Shown here in pieces: positions 10,155 through 17,871 of a stretch of 23,291 bases of DNA. This DNA is from Pleurocapsa sp. MO_226.B13. Its GTDB lineage: Bacteria > Cyanobacteriota > Cyanobacteriia > Cyanobacteriales > Xenococcaceae. The stretch is taken from positions 1 through 23,291 of the forward strand of contig JASJEI010000060.1 in the NCBI GenBank assembly GCA_030064795.1, in the 5' to 3' direction. A program made the translations under genes and the position numbers. How positions within the stretch are numbered: the stretch's first letter is position 1; the number at the start of each line of letters is the position of its first letter. Under the pieces are notes generated by a model. The model searched no databases. It was not told the DNA's origin and worked only from the letters and a program-made list of their open reading frames with translations.

Positions 10155-10622
10155 ATGCCTCTACCTCGGATTAAAGTAGCCCAAGACAAAGCAGAGTTAG
10201 TGCAAAAGCTATTAGATACAAAAGAAACTACAGGCGCATTTCAAACCTATGCAGATATTATTGCCTTTGCTGCTAGTTTGGGAGCAAAGTATCACAAGCG
10301 AGTCAAGTTGGGGGAAATATCTCCAACCGAACCCGCACCTATCAACCTGGAAGTCTTTATTTCCCGTGGTTACGATCGCCTGATTAAATTAATTGCCGTA
10401 AGCCAAACTCAAGATTTAAGCATCCTTGCTACCGAAGATACGGTTGCTGAAGCTAAAAGAATCCAGATTTTTGAAGAATATGCCAATGGTGGTTTAGAAC
10501 AGCTTCAGAACGAACTACGCGGTGCAGTTGACTATAGCGAAAGGTTGGTTCTAATTCTGAACGCAGAAAGATTTACCAGAGAAACTGAGGAGGGAGAATT
10601 CGATCTGAGTCGATTTTTATAA
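10155..10622 (+). CDS. DNA phosphorothioation-associated protein 4-like
   Basis: A 155-residue soluble protein that I recognise as resembling the cyanobacterial family called DNA phosphorothioation-associated protein 4 (dnd_assoc_4). Family-like features are the N-terminal charged helix (IKVAQDKAELVQKLLDT), TYADIIAFAASLG near residue 30, PINLEVFISRGYDRLIKLIA in the middle, and IFEEYANGGLEQLQ, ELRGAVDYSE and the terminal EFDLSRFL. Its biochemical role is unknown; relatives occur near dnd genes that put sulfur in the DNA backbone. None of dndB-E is in this window, so here it is an orphan or an outlier of a cluster elsewhere. I chose the ATG at 10155 over a TTG at 10134 because family members begin close to this point. 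The + strand just upstream reads TCCTCCTT, which is the opposite of a ribosome site. Confidence 0.62.
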   Translation: MPLPRIKVAQDKAELVQKLLDTKETTGAFQTYADIIAFAASLGAKYHKRVKLGEISPTEPAPINLEVFISRGYDRLIKLIAVSQTQDLSILATEDTVAEAKRIQIFEEYANGGLEQLQNELRGAVDYSERLVLILNAERFTRETEEGEFDLSRFL

Positions 10623-10768
10623 GTCGAAGGCTACAACGGGCAAGTACAGATCGAGCTGTCATATCATTATTTGACCCCGAAAGACTCATGAATGTGAAGA
10701 TTAGTAGACTGACACAACTAAAATAGTGCGATAAGCGATCGCTCAAAGCCAGGACTATCTATAGATTA

Positions 10769-10800
10769 AGTACCTGGGCAAAATAAACCCGTGTACTTTT
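10769..10800 (+). terminator. Terminator-like hairpin after the Dnd-associated 4-like gene
   Basis: The arms AGTACCTGGG (10769-10778) and CCCGTGTACT (10788-10797) pair with one mismatch and one G-T wobble around a 9-nt loop, followed by a run of four T that begins in the arm. It lies 147 nt beyond the stop of the upstream gene. The short T-run makes it a weak candidate. Confidence 0.35.
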
Positions 10801-10940
10801 AGAAAGCAAGGGAGGCAAAGGAAGCAGGGAGGAAAGACGATCGTAACAATACTTGATTAATATACAAATAATTTTGCTTACCTACTTATCAAAAACCCAA
10901 AAATATCAAGCGAGCAGACAAATCATCTGCGTTTGCGGTG

Positions 10941-11027
10941 CGCGGGGATGGGGGACTTTTAACTTTGAACAGTTAACTGTTGAGTAGACTAAGACAACTA
11001 AAATAAGTCCCCCTATCCACCCCCGCG
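10941..11027. repeat. Long interrupted hairpin with internal palindrome
   Basis: The outer arms CGCGGGG (10941-10947) and CCCCGCG (11021-11027) and the inner arms GGGGGACTT (10950-10958) and AAGTCCCCC (11005-11013) are perfectly complementary and nested. The loop carries a separate perfect 14-bp palindrome AACAGTTAACTGTT (10968-10981) and one copy of the 23-bp direct repeat. It may be a small mobile repeat (MITE-like) or a structured RNA; no gene is next to it. Confidence 0.6.
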
Positions 11028-11150
11028 TCTATCACGGATACCGCGACCCATTTCGGCCGGGGACGCAAGACAAAGGCTTTAGCCGCATGTACGCCCTAAA
11101 GGATTCCCTTCGGTCACGCACCAAGACATCTGCGTTCATCTGTGGACTCT
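11028..11150. repeat. Probable remnant of dispersed repeats
   Basis: This block is richer in G+C than its surroundings and contains short phrases such as AAAGGCTTTAGCC, GGATTCCCTTCGG and CATCTGCGTTCATCTGTGG (two near-identical CATCTG units). These look like the degenerate intergenic repeats that litter cyanobacterial genomes. A 71-codon frame crosses it but has no protein-like character. The identification is by appearance only. Confidence 0.3.
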
Positions 11151-11354
11151 TACCATACCCAAGTTTACTTAATCATTTGTTGACCAGCTTAATTTTTTTG
11201 GCTCAAAGGTGTCACAAATTTAATTTTGACCCAAAAAACGGTAGTCAAAGATACAAAACATTACAAAAATCAGTAGAGAATATACAGATGATCTTTAGAT
11301 AATCGGCAAATATAAACTTACTTTACAAAGAAAAATTCTCCACTTCATTGATTC

Positions 11355-11426
11355 TTCATAAAGATTCCCAGATTTTTAAAAATTTCATAAAGATAAATTT
11401 TTTTTTGGAAAAACTTGCATAAAGCT
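11355..11426 (+). promoter_or_regulatory. Three CATAAAG repeats upstream of the export operon
   Basis: TTCATAAAGAT occurs at 11355-11365 and again at 11384-11394, and a close relative TGCATAAAGCT at 11416-11426. The CATAAAG cores start at 11357, 11386 and 11418, spaced 29 and 32 bp, near three helical turns each. A 12-bp palindrome ATTTTTAAAAAT lies between the first two. They sit about 330-400 bp upstream of the HTH gene that opens the export cluster and could be sites for a regulator; the start of transcription cannot be placed. Confidence 0.35.
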
Positions 11427-11754
11427 CAGGTACACTTCGTACAAGAGGTATGAAAAGGCAACTATCAAGTTTGCAACTACGAATAAAAATAACTTAACAA
11501 TTTAGATTCATTAACTCAAGCACGACAAAAACCCAATAAAGACAGGCAATTCAGTCGAACGGTGAATTAGTAAAAAGCGCGAATTTCAAGTTAATCGAGT
11601 GATGCTTGGTTTGCATAAAACTAAATTCAAACGCTACTAAAGCTAGAGCTGCTTGACTTAAAGATCTTTTGTCATGGGTATCCATGGCAACCTGAAATTG
11701 ATAAATTTTATTCTGATTGCAGACAGGAAAATTGTTTGAGGAAATATCTACATC

Positions 11755-12390
11755 ATGTACAGTCAACAATCTCAATTCCAAGACTTCCAGTCTCATCTTT
11801 CCGCACCTCAGTTAAACAACGAACAGCGGTTACTATCGCCATTTCAACAAAAACTTTTAAAAGAAAAACTCAAAACCAATCTCAGACCAGAATATCGTCG
11901 GCGAATTGAAATCATGTTGTTAGCAGATCGGGGTCATTCTCAAACTCAAATTTGCGCGACACTCAACTGCTCTCACGAAACAGCAAGATATTGGACGCAT
12001 ATAGCTCAGTCGGGAGAGGCTCACAAATGGAAAGACTTGCCGATAGGTAGACCAAAAACTGTCAACGAAAAATATCTCAATCGTTTACAGGACTTAGTAA
12101 GCAGAAGCCCCCGCGATTTCGGTTATGCATTTAGACGCTGGACGGCAAATTGGCTGAGCAAACATTTAGCTAAAGAACTAGGCATAGAAGTAAGCGAGCG
12201 TCATGTCAACCGTTTGCTCAAGCAAATGGGATTATCAACCCGTCAACCCCGTCCTCAAGAGGACACCACTCTAGCTGATACTAGCAGCCAAAAATCCGAG
12301 AAGAAAAAAAGCTCGAATATTGTAATTCGCAATCTTCAAGGCAACAAACAGCCCAAAACAGCAAGTTTTAGTCCTTTTTATTTGAACTAA
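11755..12390 (+). CDS. HTH protein resembling the DNA-binding half of IS630 transposases
   Basis: A 211-residue protein with two DNA-binding modules: a helix-turn-helix at about 45-90 (RRRIEIMLLADRGHSQTQI, then NCSHETARYW) and, after the GRPKT linker (98-102), a winged-helix at about 104-163 (SPRDFGYAFRRWTANWLSKH, SERHVNRLLKQMGL). This order is that of the N-terminal region of IS630/Tc1-type transposases, but the DDE catalytic domain is absent. The protein ends in a polar, lysine-rich tail rather than in an abrupt truncation. GAGGA lies about 13 nt upstream of the ATG. It stands 45 bp before the peptide exporter gene, so it is best read as a regulator of the export genes recruited from a transposase. 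The alternative is a stranded transposase fragment. Confidence 0.7.
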   Translation: MYSQQSQFQDFQSHLSAPQLNNEQRLLSPFQQKLLKEKLKTNLRPEYRRRIEIMLLADRGHSQTQICATLNCSHETARYWTHIAQSGEAHKWKDLPIGRPKTVNEKYLNRLQDLVSRSPRDFGYAFRRWTANWLSKHLAKELGIEVSERHVNRLLKQMGLSTRQPRPQEDTTLADTSSQKSEKKKSSNIVIRNLQGNKQPKTASFSPFYLN

Positions 12391-12435
12391 TTCTCGGTAT
12401 ATCAATCCACAAACAACGTTGTCTAGTCTTCAATC

Positions 12436-15400
12436 ATGTATATAGATTCGCGATCGCAAGCTACGTTTCAAAAACAACTACAGCAACAATTACAACAAAC
12501 CCTAGGAAAATCTTTATCCTCTGGCGAACTGCAAGAGTGTCTGAAGCAGGTACAGCTAGTCGAACCATCTACGGGAAAACAATTTTGGCGATCCGATCGC
12601 TCGACTCCAGGGATTTATCTAATTTTGGCAGGAAAAGTTAGATTATTTAACACCTACGGACAACTCCTGACTTCCTTAGAAGAAGGAACGTCCTTTGGAG
12701 AATTAACCCTATTTCCTCAAGAACCATTTCGACCCTATATAGCCAGAGCTTCCTTTAAGGTGCAACTAGCCTTTGTTTCTGGAACTTTATTACAAAAATT
12801 AATTAAACAAGACTCTAATTTAGCAAAACATCTCAAACAACAGGCTCTGTTTCAGGAATTACTCCTATTATGTCGTCAGACAATAGAGCTAAAAAGCATC
12901 TCTTTAGAAAAGCTCAAACCAGCTATTCCTTTACTACAGGCTCGTCACATAAGTCCAGGTCAACTAATATCAGCTTCCTTATACGAGCAGTATTTCTGGT
13001 TGATTAGAACTGGGGAACTAGAAAACGAAGAGGGTCAGAAACTAAGAGAGGGGAGTATCTATTTTCCCAAACAACCTCAAGCCAATAAATTTTGGCAGGT
13101 CAACCAACCTACCGAACTATACACCCTAAGCTACGAAAATCGAGATGCCATTCAACTATATTCTTCAGAGTTAAATAAATTCAATAATTACGGGGAAACG
13201 GTAGCAATAGAAAATAATGCGATCGCACCGATTAAGGTACAGCCAGTCGAGGCGATCGACTTTCCGACGACGACTACTCCTCAGGAAACAGCAAAAGCCA
13301 AACCAGAAAAAAAAGACTATTTTCCCTCCCCCCAACAACAAATTGGTCACTTCTGGCAACGCATGACCAAACGTTATCCCTACTATGCACAACAGAGCAT
13401 TAGTGATTGTGGTGCGGCCTGTATGCTGATGATCGGGCAGTATTGGGGGAAAAACTATAGTTTAAATCGCTTAAGGGATTTAGCGAATGTCAATCGCAAT
13501 GGTTCTACCCTCAGAGGTCTGGCGTTTGCCGCCGAAACCATAGGCTTTATTACTCGACCGATAAAAGCTACCCTAGATCGTTTTGCCGAGCAGAAATTAC
13601 CCGCGATCGCTCACTGGGAAAACAATCACTACATCGTAGTCTACGAAATCAACCCCAAGCACGTCATTGTTGGCGATCCCGCAATGGGACAGCGGGTTTT
13701 AACCCATCGAGAATTTCAGGCAGGATGGACTGGTTATGCCTTATTAGTTGAGCCTACTAGTTGGTTGGATGAAGGTCGAGGTTCGACTTTTCCGATCTGG
13801 CGATTTTTAGAGTTATTAAAACCCCATACCGTAGTCTTAGCAGAAATTTTTATTGCTTCGGTGGCAATTCAACTTTTTGGTTTAGTGACGCCTTTATTAA
13901 CTCAGCTACTGTTAGACCGAGTAGTAGTACAGCGCAGTAGTCTGACCCTAATGGCGGTAGGGATGGGGTTGCTCATCTTTGGACTGTTTAAGGTGGCAAT
14001 TTCGGGGTTACGCCAATATCTTTTAGACCACGTCTCCCAAAAAGTTAATGTCTCTTTGATTGTTGGTTTTGTCAGGCATAGTTTTAAATTACCCCTGAGC
14101 TTCTTTGAATCTCGTTATGTCGGAGATATCGTCGCTCGTCTCCAAGAAAACCAAAAAATTCAAAACTTTTTAACTGGAGAAGCTCTATCAATCTTTTTAG
14201 ATTTCTTAACTATTTTTGTCTACCTCGGCTTGATGTTCTGGTATAGCTGGCAGATGGCTTTACTGGCTTTGGTCATCGTACCGCCCTTCTTTATTTTGGC
14301 TTTGGTAGCGACACCATTTTTACAAAAAATCTCGCGGGATATCTTTACCGCCTCGGCAAAAGAACAAAGTTATGTCATTGAGGCTTTTTCGGGCATTGCT
14401 ACCGTTAAATCAATGGCGGTAGAACATCGGGTGCGCTGGAAATGGGAAGAATATCTCAATAAAGCAGTTAAAAAAGGTTTTAGCGGACAGATAATTGGTA
14501 ACAAAGTCCAGGTAATTAGTTCTACCATTCAGGTAATTGCTACTACCTCGGTACTCTGGTTTGGAGCTTGGCAGGTAATTCAAGACCAGTTAACCATCGG
14601 GCAGTTAATTGCTTTTAATATGTTGCTTGGGAACGTGATTAGTCCCTTCCAACGTTTAGCAGTCTTGTGGAATCAACTCCAAGAAGTAATCATCTCTGTA
14701 GAGCGAATTAACGATGTTTTAGAAGCCGAACCAGAAGAAGACTGGCAGACTCATCCCAGACAACTGCTACCACCTATTCATGGTCAAATCGAATTTCAAG
14801 AAGTAAGTTTTCGCTACCATCCCGATGACAAGGCTAACGTTATTGAAAATCTGAGTTTCAAGGTACAGCCAGGGCAGACAATTGCTCTGGTTGGGCGTAG
14901 TGGTTCGGGAAAAAGCACCCTGGCAAAACTGATCTTAGCCTTGTATGCTCCTACAGAAGGCAAAATCTTTATTGACGGCAACGATTTAGCTAATATCTCT
15001 TCCGCATCCCTGCGCCAGCAGGTAGGGGTAGTAGATCAGGCAAACTTCCTGTTTGGCGGGACAATTCGGGAAAATATTAGCGTCAAACATCCCGAAGCGA
15101 CTCTAGAAGAAATAAGAGAGGCAGCTACTCAAGCAGGGGCCGACGATTTTATTCAAAAATTGCCTTTAAAATACGAAACCCTAGTAGGAGAAAGAGGCGG
15201 AACACTTTCTGGGGGTCAATGTCAAAGACTGGCGATCGCCAGGGCTTTACTTGGCAATCCCCGTTTGTTAATTTTAGATGAAGCTACTAGTAGTTTGGAC
15301 GCAGAATCTGAAAGAATAATACAAAACAACCTCAATACGATTATCAAAGACCGTACTACCATTATCATCGCTCACCGTCTTTCTACCATTCGCCAAGCAG

Positions 15401-15531
15401 ATCAAATTTTAGTTCTCGATAAAGGAGTTTTGGTAGAACAAGGTAATCATGACGAGTTAATGGCAAAACAGGGACACTACTACTACCTCAATCAGCAACA
15501 GCTAGCAGTATCCCAAGCTCAACAATTTTAA
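12436..15531 (+). CDS. Peptidase C39-containing ABC exporter with N-terminal cNMP-binding-like domains (HetC/PteB type)
   Basis: A 1031-residue inner-membrane exporter that would cut double-glycine leaders and pump the mature peptides out. Residues about 20-135 form a cyclic-nucleotide-binding-like fold (IYLILAGKVRLF, FGELTLF, a following arginine), with a second, degenerate one at about 145-245. The C39 peptidase follows, with catalytic C325 in SDCGAACM, H398 in NNHYIVV and D414 in VGDPAMG. Six membrane segments fill about 455-740. The nucleotide-binding domain has Walker A GRSGSGKST (820-828, K826), signature LSGGQ (924-928), Walker B LLILDEATSSLD and the switch histidine in IIAHRLSTI. The architecture matches cyanobacterial exporters such as HetC of Anabaena and PteB of Synechococcus. 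The likely cargo is encoded by the five VVGG-leader genes at 18783-20695. The HlyD-type adaptor gene starts 21 bp after it. Confidence 0.93.
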   Translation: MYIDSRSQATFQKQLQQQLQQTLGKSLSSGELQECLKQVQLVEPSTGKQFWRSDRSTPGIYLILAGKVRLFNTYGQLLTSLEEGTSFGELTLFPQEPFRPYIARASFKVQLAFVSGTLLQKLIKQDSNLAKHLKQQALFQELLLLCRQTIELKSISLEKLKPAIPLLQARHISPGQLISASLYEQYFWLIRTGELENEEGQKLREGSIYFPKQPQANKFWQVNQPTELYTLSYENRDAIQLYSSELNKFNNYGETVAIENNAIAPIKVQPVEAIDFPTTTTPQETAKAKPEKKDYFPSPQQQIGHFWQRMTKRYPYYAQQSISDCGAACMLMIGQYWGKNYSLNRLRDLANVNRNGSTLRGLAFAAETIGFITRPIKATLDRFAEQKLPAIAHWENNHYIVVYEINPKHVIVGDPAMGQRVLTHREFQAGWTGYALLVEPTSWLDEGRGSTFPIWRFLELLKPHTVVLAEIFIASVAIQLFGLVTPLLTQLLLDRVVVQRSSLTLMAVGMGLLIFGLFKVAISGLRQYLLDHVSQKVNVSLIVGFVRHSFKLPLSFFESRYVGDIVARLQENQKIQNFLTGEALSIFLDFLTIFVYLGLMFWYSWQMALLALVIVPPFFILALVATPFLQKISRDIFTASAKEQSYVIEAFSGIATVKSMAVEHRVRWKWEEYLNKAVKKGFSGQIIGNKVQVISSTIQVIATTSVLWFGAWQVIQDQLTIGQLIAFNMLLGNVISPFQRLAVLWNQLQEVIISVERINDVLEAEPEEDWQTHPRQLLPPIHGQIEFQEVSFRYHPDDKANVIENLSFKVQPGQTIALVGRSGSGKSTLAKLILALYAPTEGKIFIDGNDLANISSASLRQQVGVVDQANFLFGGTIRENISVKHPEATLEEIREAATQAGADDFIQKLPLKYETLVGERGGTLSGGQCQRLAIARALLGNPRLLILDEATSSLDAESERIIQNNLNTIIKDRTTIIIAHRLSTIRQADQILVLDKGVLVEQGNHDELMAKQGHYYYLNQQQLAVSQAQQF

Positions 15532-15552
15532 AACTCAGATTTAGATAAGCTC

Positions 15553-17553
15553 ATGCCATATTCCAATCCAGAATCTGCTCTTACCGTCGTCAATGGTGAC
15601 GGGCGATCGCCTACTCGGATTCTGATCGTTGACAATCAAAGTCTTAGTAGCGAACTCTTAAGAAGTCAGCTAAAACCCGATCCCAACCTCAAAATTATCG
15701 GTACAGTTCACACCGAACGAGCCACCTTTGAAGTAATTAAAAATTTTACTCCCGATATAGTCGTTATTGATTTTGATGTTCCAACAATCAATGGTTTTGC
15801 CCTGATTAAAAAAATCAATGATAACTTTCCTCAGATCAAAACTTTAGTTTTTACCAGCCAAGAACAACTAACTCAAGTCAATCAGGCACTATCGTTGGGG
15901 GCGAAAGGATTTCTAATTAAAAACTCCCAGGTAGAAGAAGTTAAAAGCGTCCTCAGTACCGTTACCTCGGATCGATCTAGCGATACCAAACTACAACTTC
16001 CCGTTGCTAGCGATCCTCAAGATTCCGTGGTCATTTCTCGTTACGAAAGTCAGCCAGTTGCCGAGACTTCGGCGATCGTTCCTGCTAACTCCTCAGCGCA
16101 GTTACCTGCGGTAATTACCGAGCGAGAAGATTGGTCGGCTGCGACTAAAGACCTCATGGATGCCCTGCCACGGGTGTGGACGAGGGGATTACTTTATTTT
16201 TTGATAATTGGGACGGGAATTTTATTACCCTGGTCGATTTTAACTAAAGTAGATCAGACAGGTACCGCTAGGGGCAGACTAGAACCCCAAGACAGTGTAA
16301 TTGAATTAGATGCCCCCGTAGCAGCAAAAATCAGAGCAATTAACGTTAAAGAAGGTCAAGAGGTCAAAAAAGGTGCGATTTTAGCCGAATTAGAGTCAGA
16401 AATAGTTAATTCAGAACTAGCGCAATTAAAAGAGAAGCGATCGGGTTTGATGCAACGCCTAAATCAACTAGAGCTAATGAGAAATCAGGCTCAAAATACC
16501 CTGCTCGCCAAGGATGAAGAAACTCGCTCTAGATTGCTAGAAAAGCAGTCCCAAGTAGCCCAGGCGCAACAAAATCTAGATACCCTCAAAGCTCTTTACG
16601 AGTCGCAAAAGGGAGAAAAATTAGCCCAGATAGAACAGGCAAAACAAGCGATTGATTCCGCTGTAGCTGCCCGCAAACAAGCAGAATTAGCTTTATTAGG
16701 AGCGCAAGAAAAAGCCAAACGTTATGAAGATGCCTTCAAACAGGGGGTAATTTCTCAAGATCGTTACTTAGATATTCAACAACAGGCAAAAGAAAACCAA
16801 GAGCTTCTAACTCAAGCCACCTCAGCAGTAGAACAAGCCCGTTCTCGACTTAGAGAACAACAAAACAGCTATCAAAATCTAACGAAAAATTCCCAAGCAG
16901 AAATCAAACAAGCCCAACTGCGACTAGAAGAACAACAACGCAGCGATCGCACCGTCACCGCTTCGGGAAAAATAGAACAAATTAAGGTACAAGAACAAAT
17001 TCAAGAATTAGAATCTCAGATCGCTAGCACTAAAACTGAAATCGCCCAAACCGAGAAGCAAATAGAATCTGGACAGTTTCAACTAAAACAACGGCAACTA
17101 CTCGCCCCTGCTGATGGTATTGTTTTCCATATTCCCGCCAGGGGTAAAGGAGCGGTAGTTCAACCAGGAGAAAAAATGATTGAAATTGCTCCCCAAAATT
17201 CTACGCTAATTCTTAAGGCACACATTCCTCCCACCGATAGCGGATTTCTCGAACCAGGAATGCCAGTTAAAGTTAAATTTGATGCTTATCCTTTCCAAGA
17301 CTATGGAGTCAGCGATGGTACGTTAATCTCTATCTCTCCCGACTCCAAGGTGACTGAAACTCCCCAGGGACAACAGGAAACCTATGAATTAAAAATAGAA
17401 TTAGATAAATCTTATATCCTGGACGAAGGCAGACCAATCGAACTTACTCCCGGTCAAACTGCTACGGCGGAAGTGGTCATTCGTCAGCGTCGCGTCATTG
17501 ACTTCTTTATCGATCCATTCAAAAAATTACAGCAGGATGGAGTAAAACTCTAA
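15553..17553 (+). CDS. HlyD-type membrane fusion protein with N-terminal receiver domain
   Basis: A 666-residue adaptor that should link the ABC exporter to an outer-membrane channel. Unusually, residues about 20-140 are a response-regulator receiver domain of the NarL type: ILIVDNQSL at the start, VVIDFDVPTING with phosphoacceptor position D73, VFTSQ with the switch threonine, and AKGFLIKNS with K123. One acidic position near the start is N instead of D. A linker leads to a single membrane helix at about 212-232, so the receiver faces the cytoplasm. Then come the first half of the lipoyl-like barrel (about 245-290), a long glutamine/glutamate-rich coiled coil (about 290-510), the second half (LLAPADGIVFHIP, about 516-548) and a beta-barrel region. 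The C-terminus IDFFIDPFKKL is like other cyanobacterial peptide-export adaptors. A strong terminator follows 21 bp after the stop. Confidence 0.9.
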   Translation: MPYSNPESALTVVNGDGRSPTRILIVDNQSLSSELLRSQLKPDPNLKIIGTVHTERATFEVIKNFTPDIVVIDFDVPTINGFALIKKINDNFPQIKTLVFTSQEQLTQVNQALSLGAKGFLIKNSQVEEVKSVLSTVTSDRSSDTKLQLPVASDPQDSVVISRYESQPVAETSAIVPANSSAQLPAVITEREDWSAATKDLMDALPRVWTRGLLYFLIIGTGILLPWSILTKVDQTGTARGRLEPQDSVIELDAPVAAKIRAINVKEGQEVKKGAILAELESEIVNSELAQLKEKRSGLMQRLNQLELMRNQAQNTLLAKDEETRSRLLEKQSQVAQAQQNLDTLKALYESQKGEKLAQIEQAKQAIDSAVAARKQAELALLGAQEKAKRYEDAFKQGVISQDRYLDIQQQAKENQELLTQATSAVEQARSRLREQQNSYQNLTKNSQAEIKQAQLRLEEQQRSDRTVTASGKIEQIKVQEQIQELESQIASTKTEIAQTEKQIESGQFQLKQRQLLAPADGIVFHIPARGKGAVVQPGEKMIEIAPQNSTLILKAHIPPTDSGFLEPGMPVKVKFDAYPFQDYGVSDGTLISISPDSKVTETPQGQQETYELKIELDKSYILDEGRPIELTPGQTATAEVVIRQRRVIDFFIDPFKKLQQDGVKL

Positions 17554-17574
17554 ATATTTAACATAGCGCTCGCT

Positions 17575-17604
17575 AGGAGAGATCTTGCCATCTCTCCTTT
17601 TTTT
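17575..17604 (+). terminator. Rho-independent terminator after the adaptor gene
   Basis: The perfect 9-bp arms AGGAGAGAT (17575-17583) and ATCTCTCCT (17590-17598) enclose a 6-nt loop, CTTGCC, and are followed at once by six further T. It lies 21 nt beyond the adaptor stop and should end the HTH-exporter-adaptor transcript, separating it from the parvulin gene. Confidence 0.9.
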
Positions 17605-17871
17605 CCCATTTCAATAAAACCATTCAAGATAAGATTTATTGACAAAGCGTCAAGCTAGTAATCCTAAGTAATACACTTAAAGATAAGAGAAAATCAACGA
17701 TTACTTGGCAAATTTACATAAAATTTACAATCAATATGACTATAGCTTAAGTAAGCTAGAAAAATTGTCATTTAGAGACTAAAGTCGTTATATTACCGAA
17801 AAGATGTTTAAAAATGCCTTTGTTATTTCAGCAGAAACTATTTAGGAGCAGCTCGTCTGTACCCAAAAGTC
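17605..17871 (+). promoter_or_regulatory. Upstream region of the parvulin gene with AATTTACA direct repeat
   Basis: The spacer after the terminator holds a direct repeat AATTTACA-TAA-AATTTACA (17711-17729, period 11 bp, one helical turn). About 11 bp further is TATAGC (17741-17746), which could be a -10 box with the repeat over the -35 position. The layout suits an OmpR-type response regulator; TTTACA half sites recall RpaB sites, but the spacing is one base longer than the usual HLR1 box. A TTGACA at 17639-17644 has no well-spaced -10 partner. Confidence 0.35.

Larger units (their letters stand above)
10623..11754. other. 1.1-kb region without a convincing gene, hairpins and degenerate repeats
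   Basis: No reading frame here has family signals. The stretch contains a terminator-like hairpin (10769-10800), an imperfect 23-bp direct repeat (10703-10725 and 10983-11005, two mismatches), a long G/C-rich hairpin (10941-11027), a purine-rich run (10799-10836), a G+C-richer block (about 11028-11150) that looks like dispersed repeat remnants, and an A/T-rich upstream region of the export operon with three CATAAAG repeats (11357-11424). Confidence 0.6.

Noticed and set aside
11087..11302. 71-codon + strand frame in the repeat-rich spacer
   Set aside because: It runs through what look like degenerate repeats, has no ribosome site or domain, and its second half is low-complexity; not protein-like.
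11430..11442. GTAC-N5-GTAC palindrome as a LexA or NtcA site
   Set aside because: The spacing is one base too long for the cyanobacterial LexA box as I know it, and one too short for NtcA GTA-N8-TAC, so neither is supported.
11551..11796. 81-codon - strand frame overlapping the start of the HTH gene
   Set aside because: It overlaps the upstream region and start of a well-supported gene on the other strand, and shows no family signal or ribosome site.
11755..12390. Active IS630 insertion sequence
   Set aside because: There is no DDE catalytic domain, no terminal inverted repeats and no target duplication visible; only the DNA-binding half is present.
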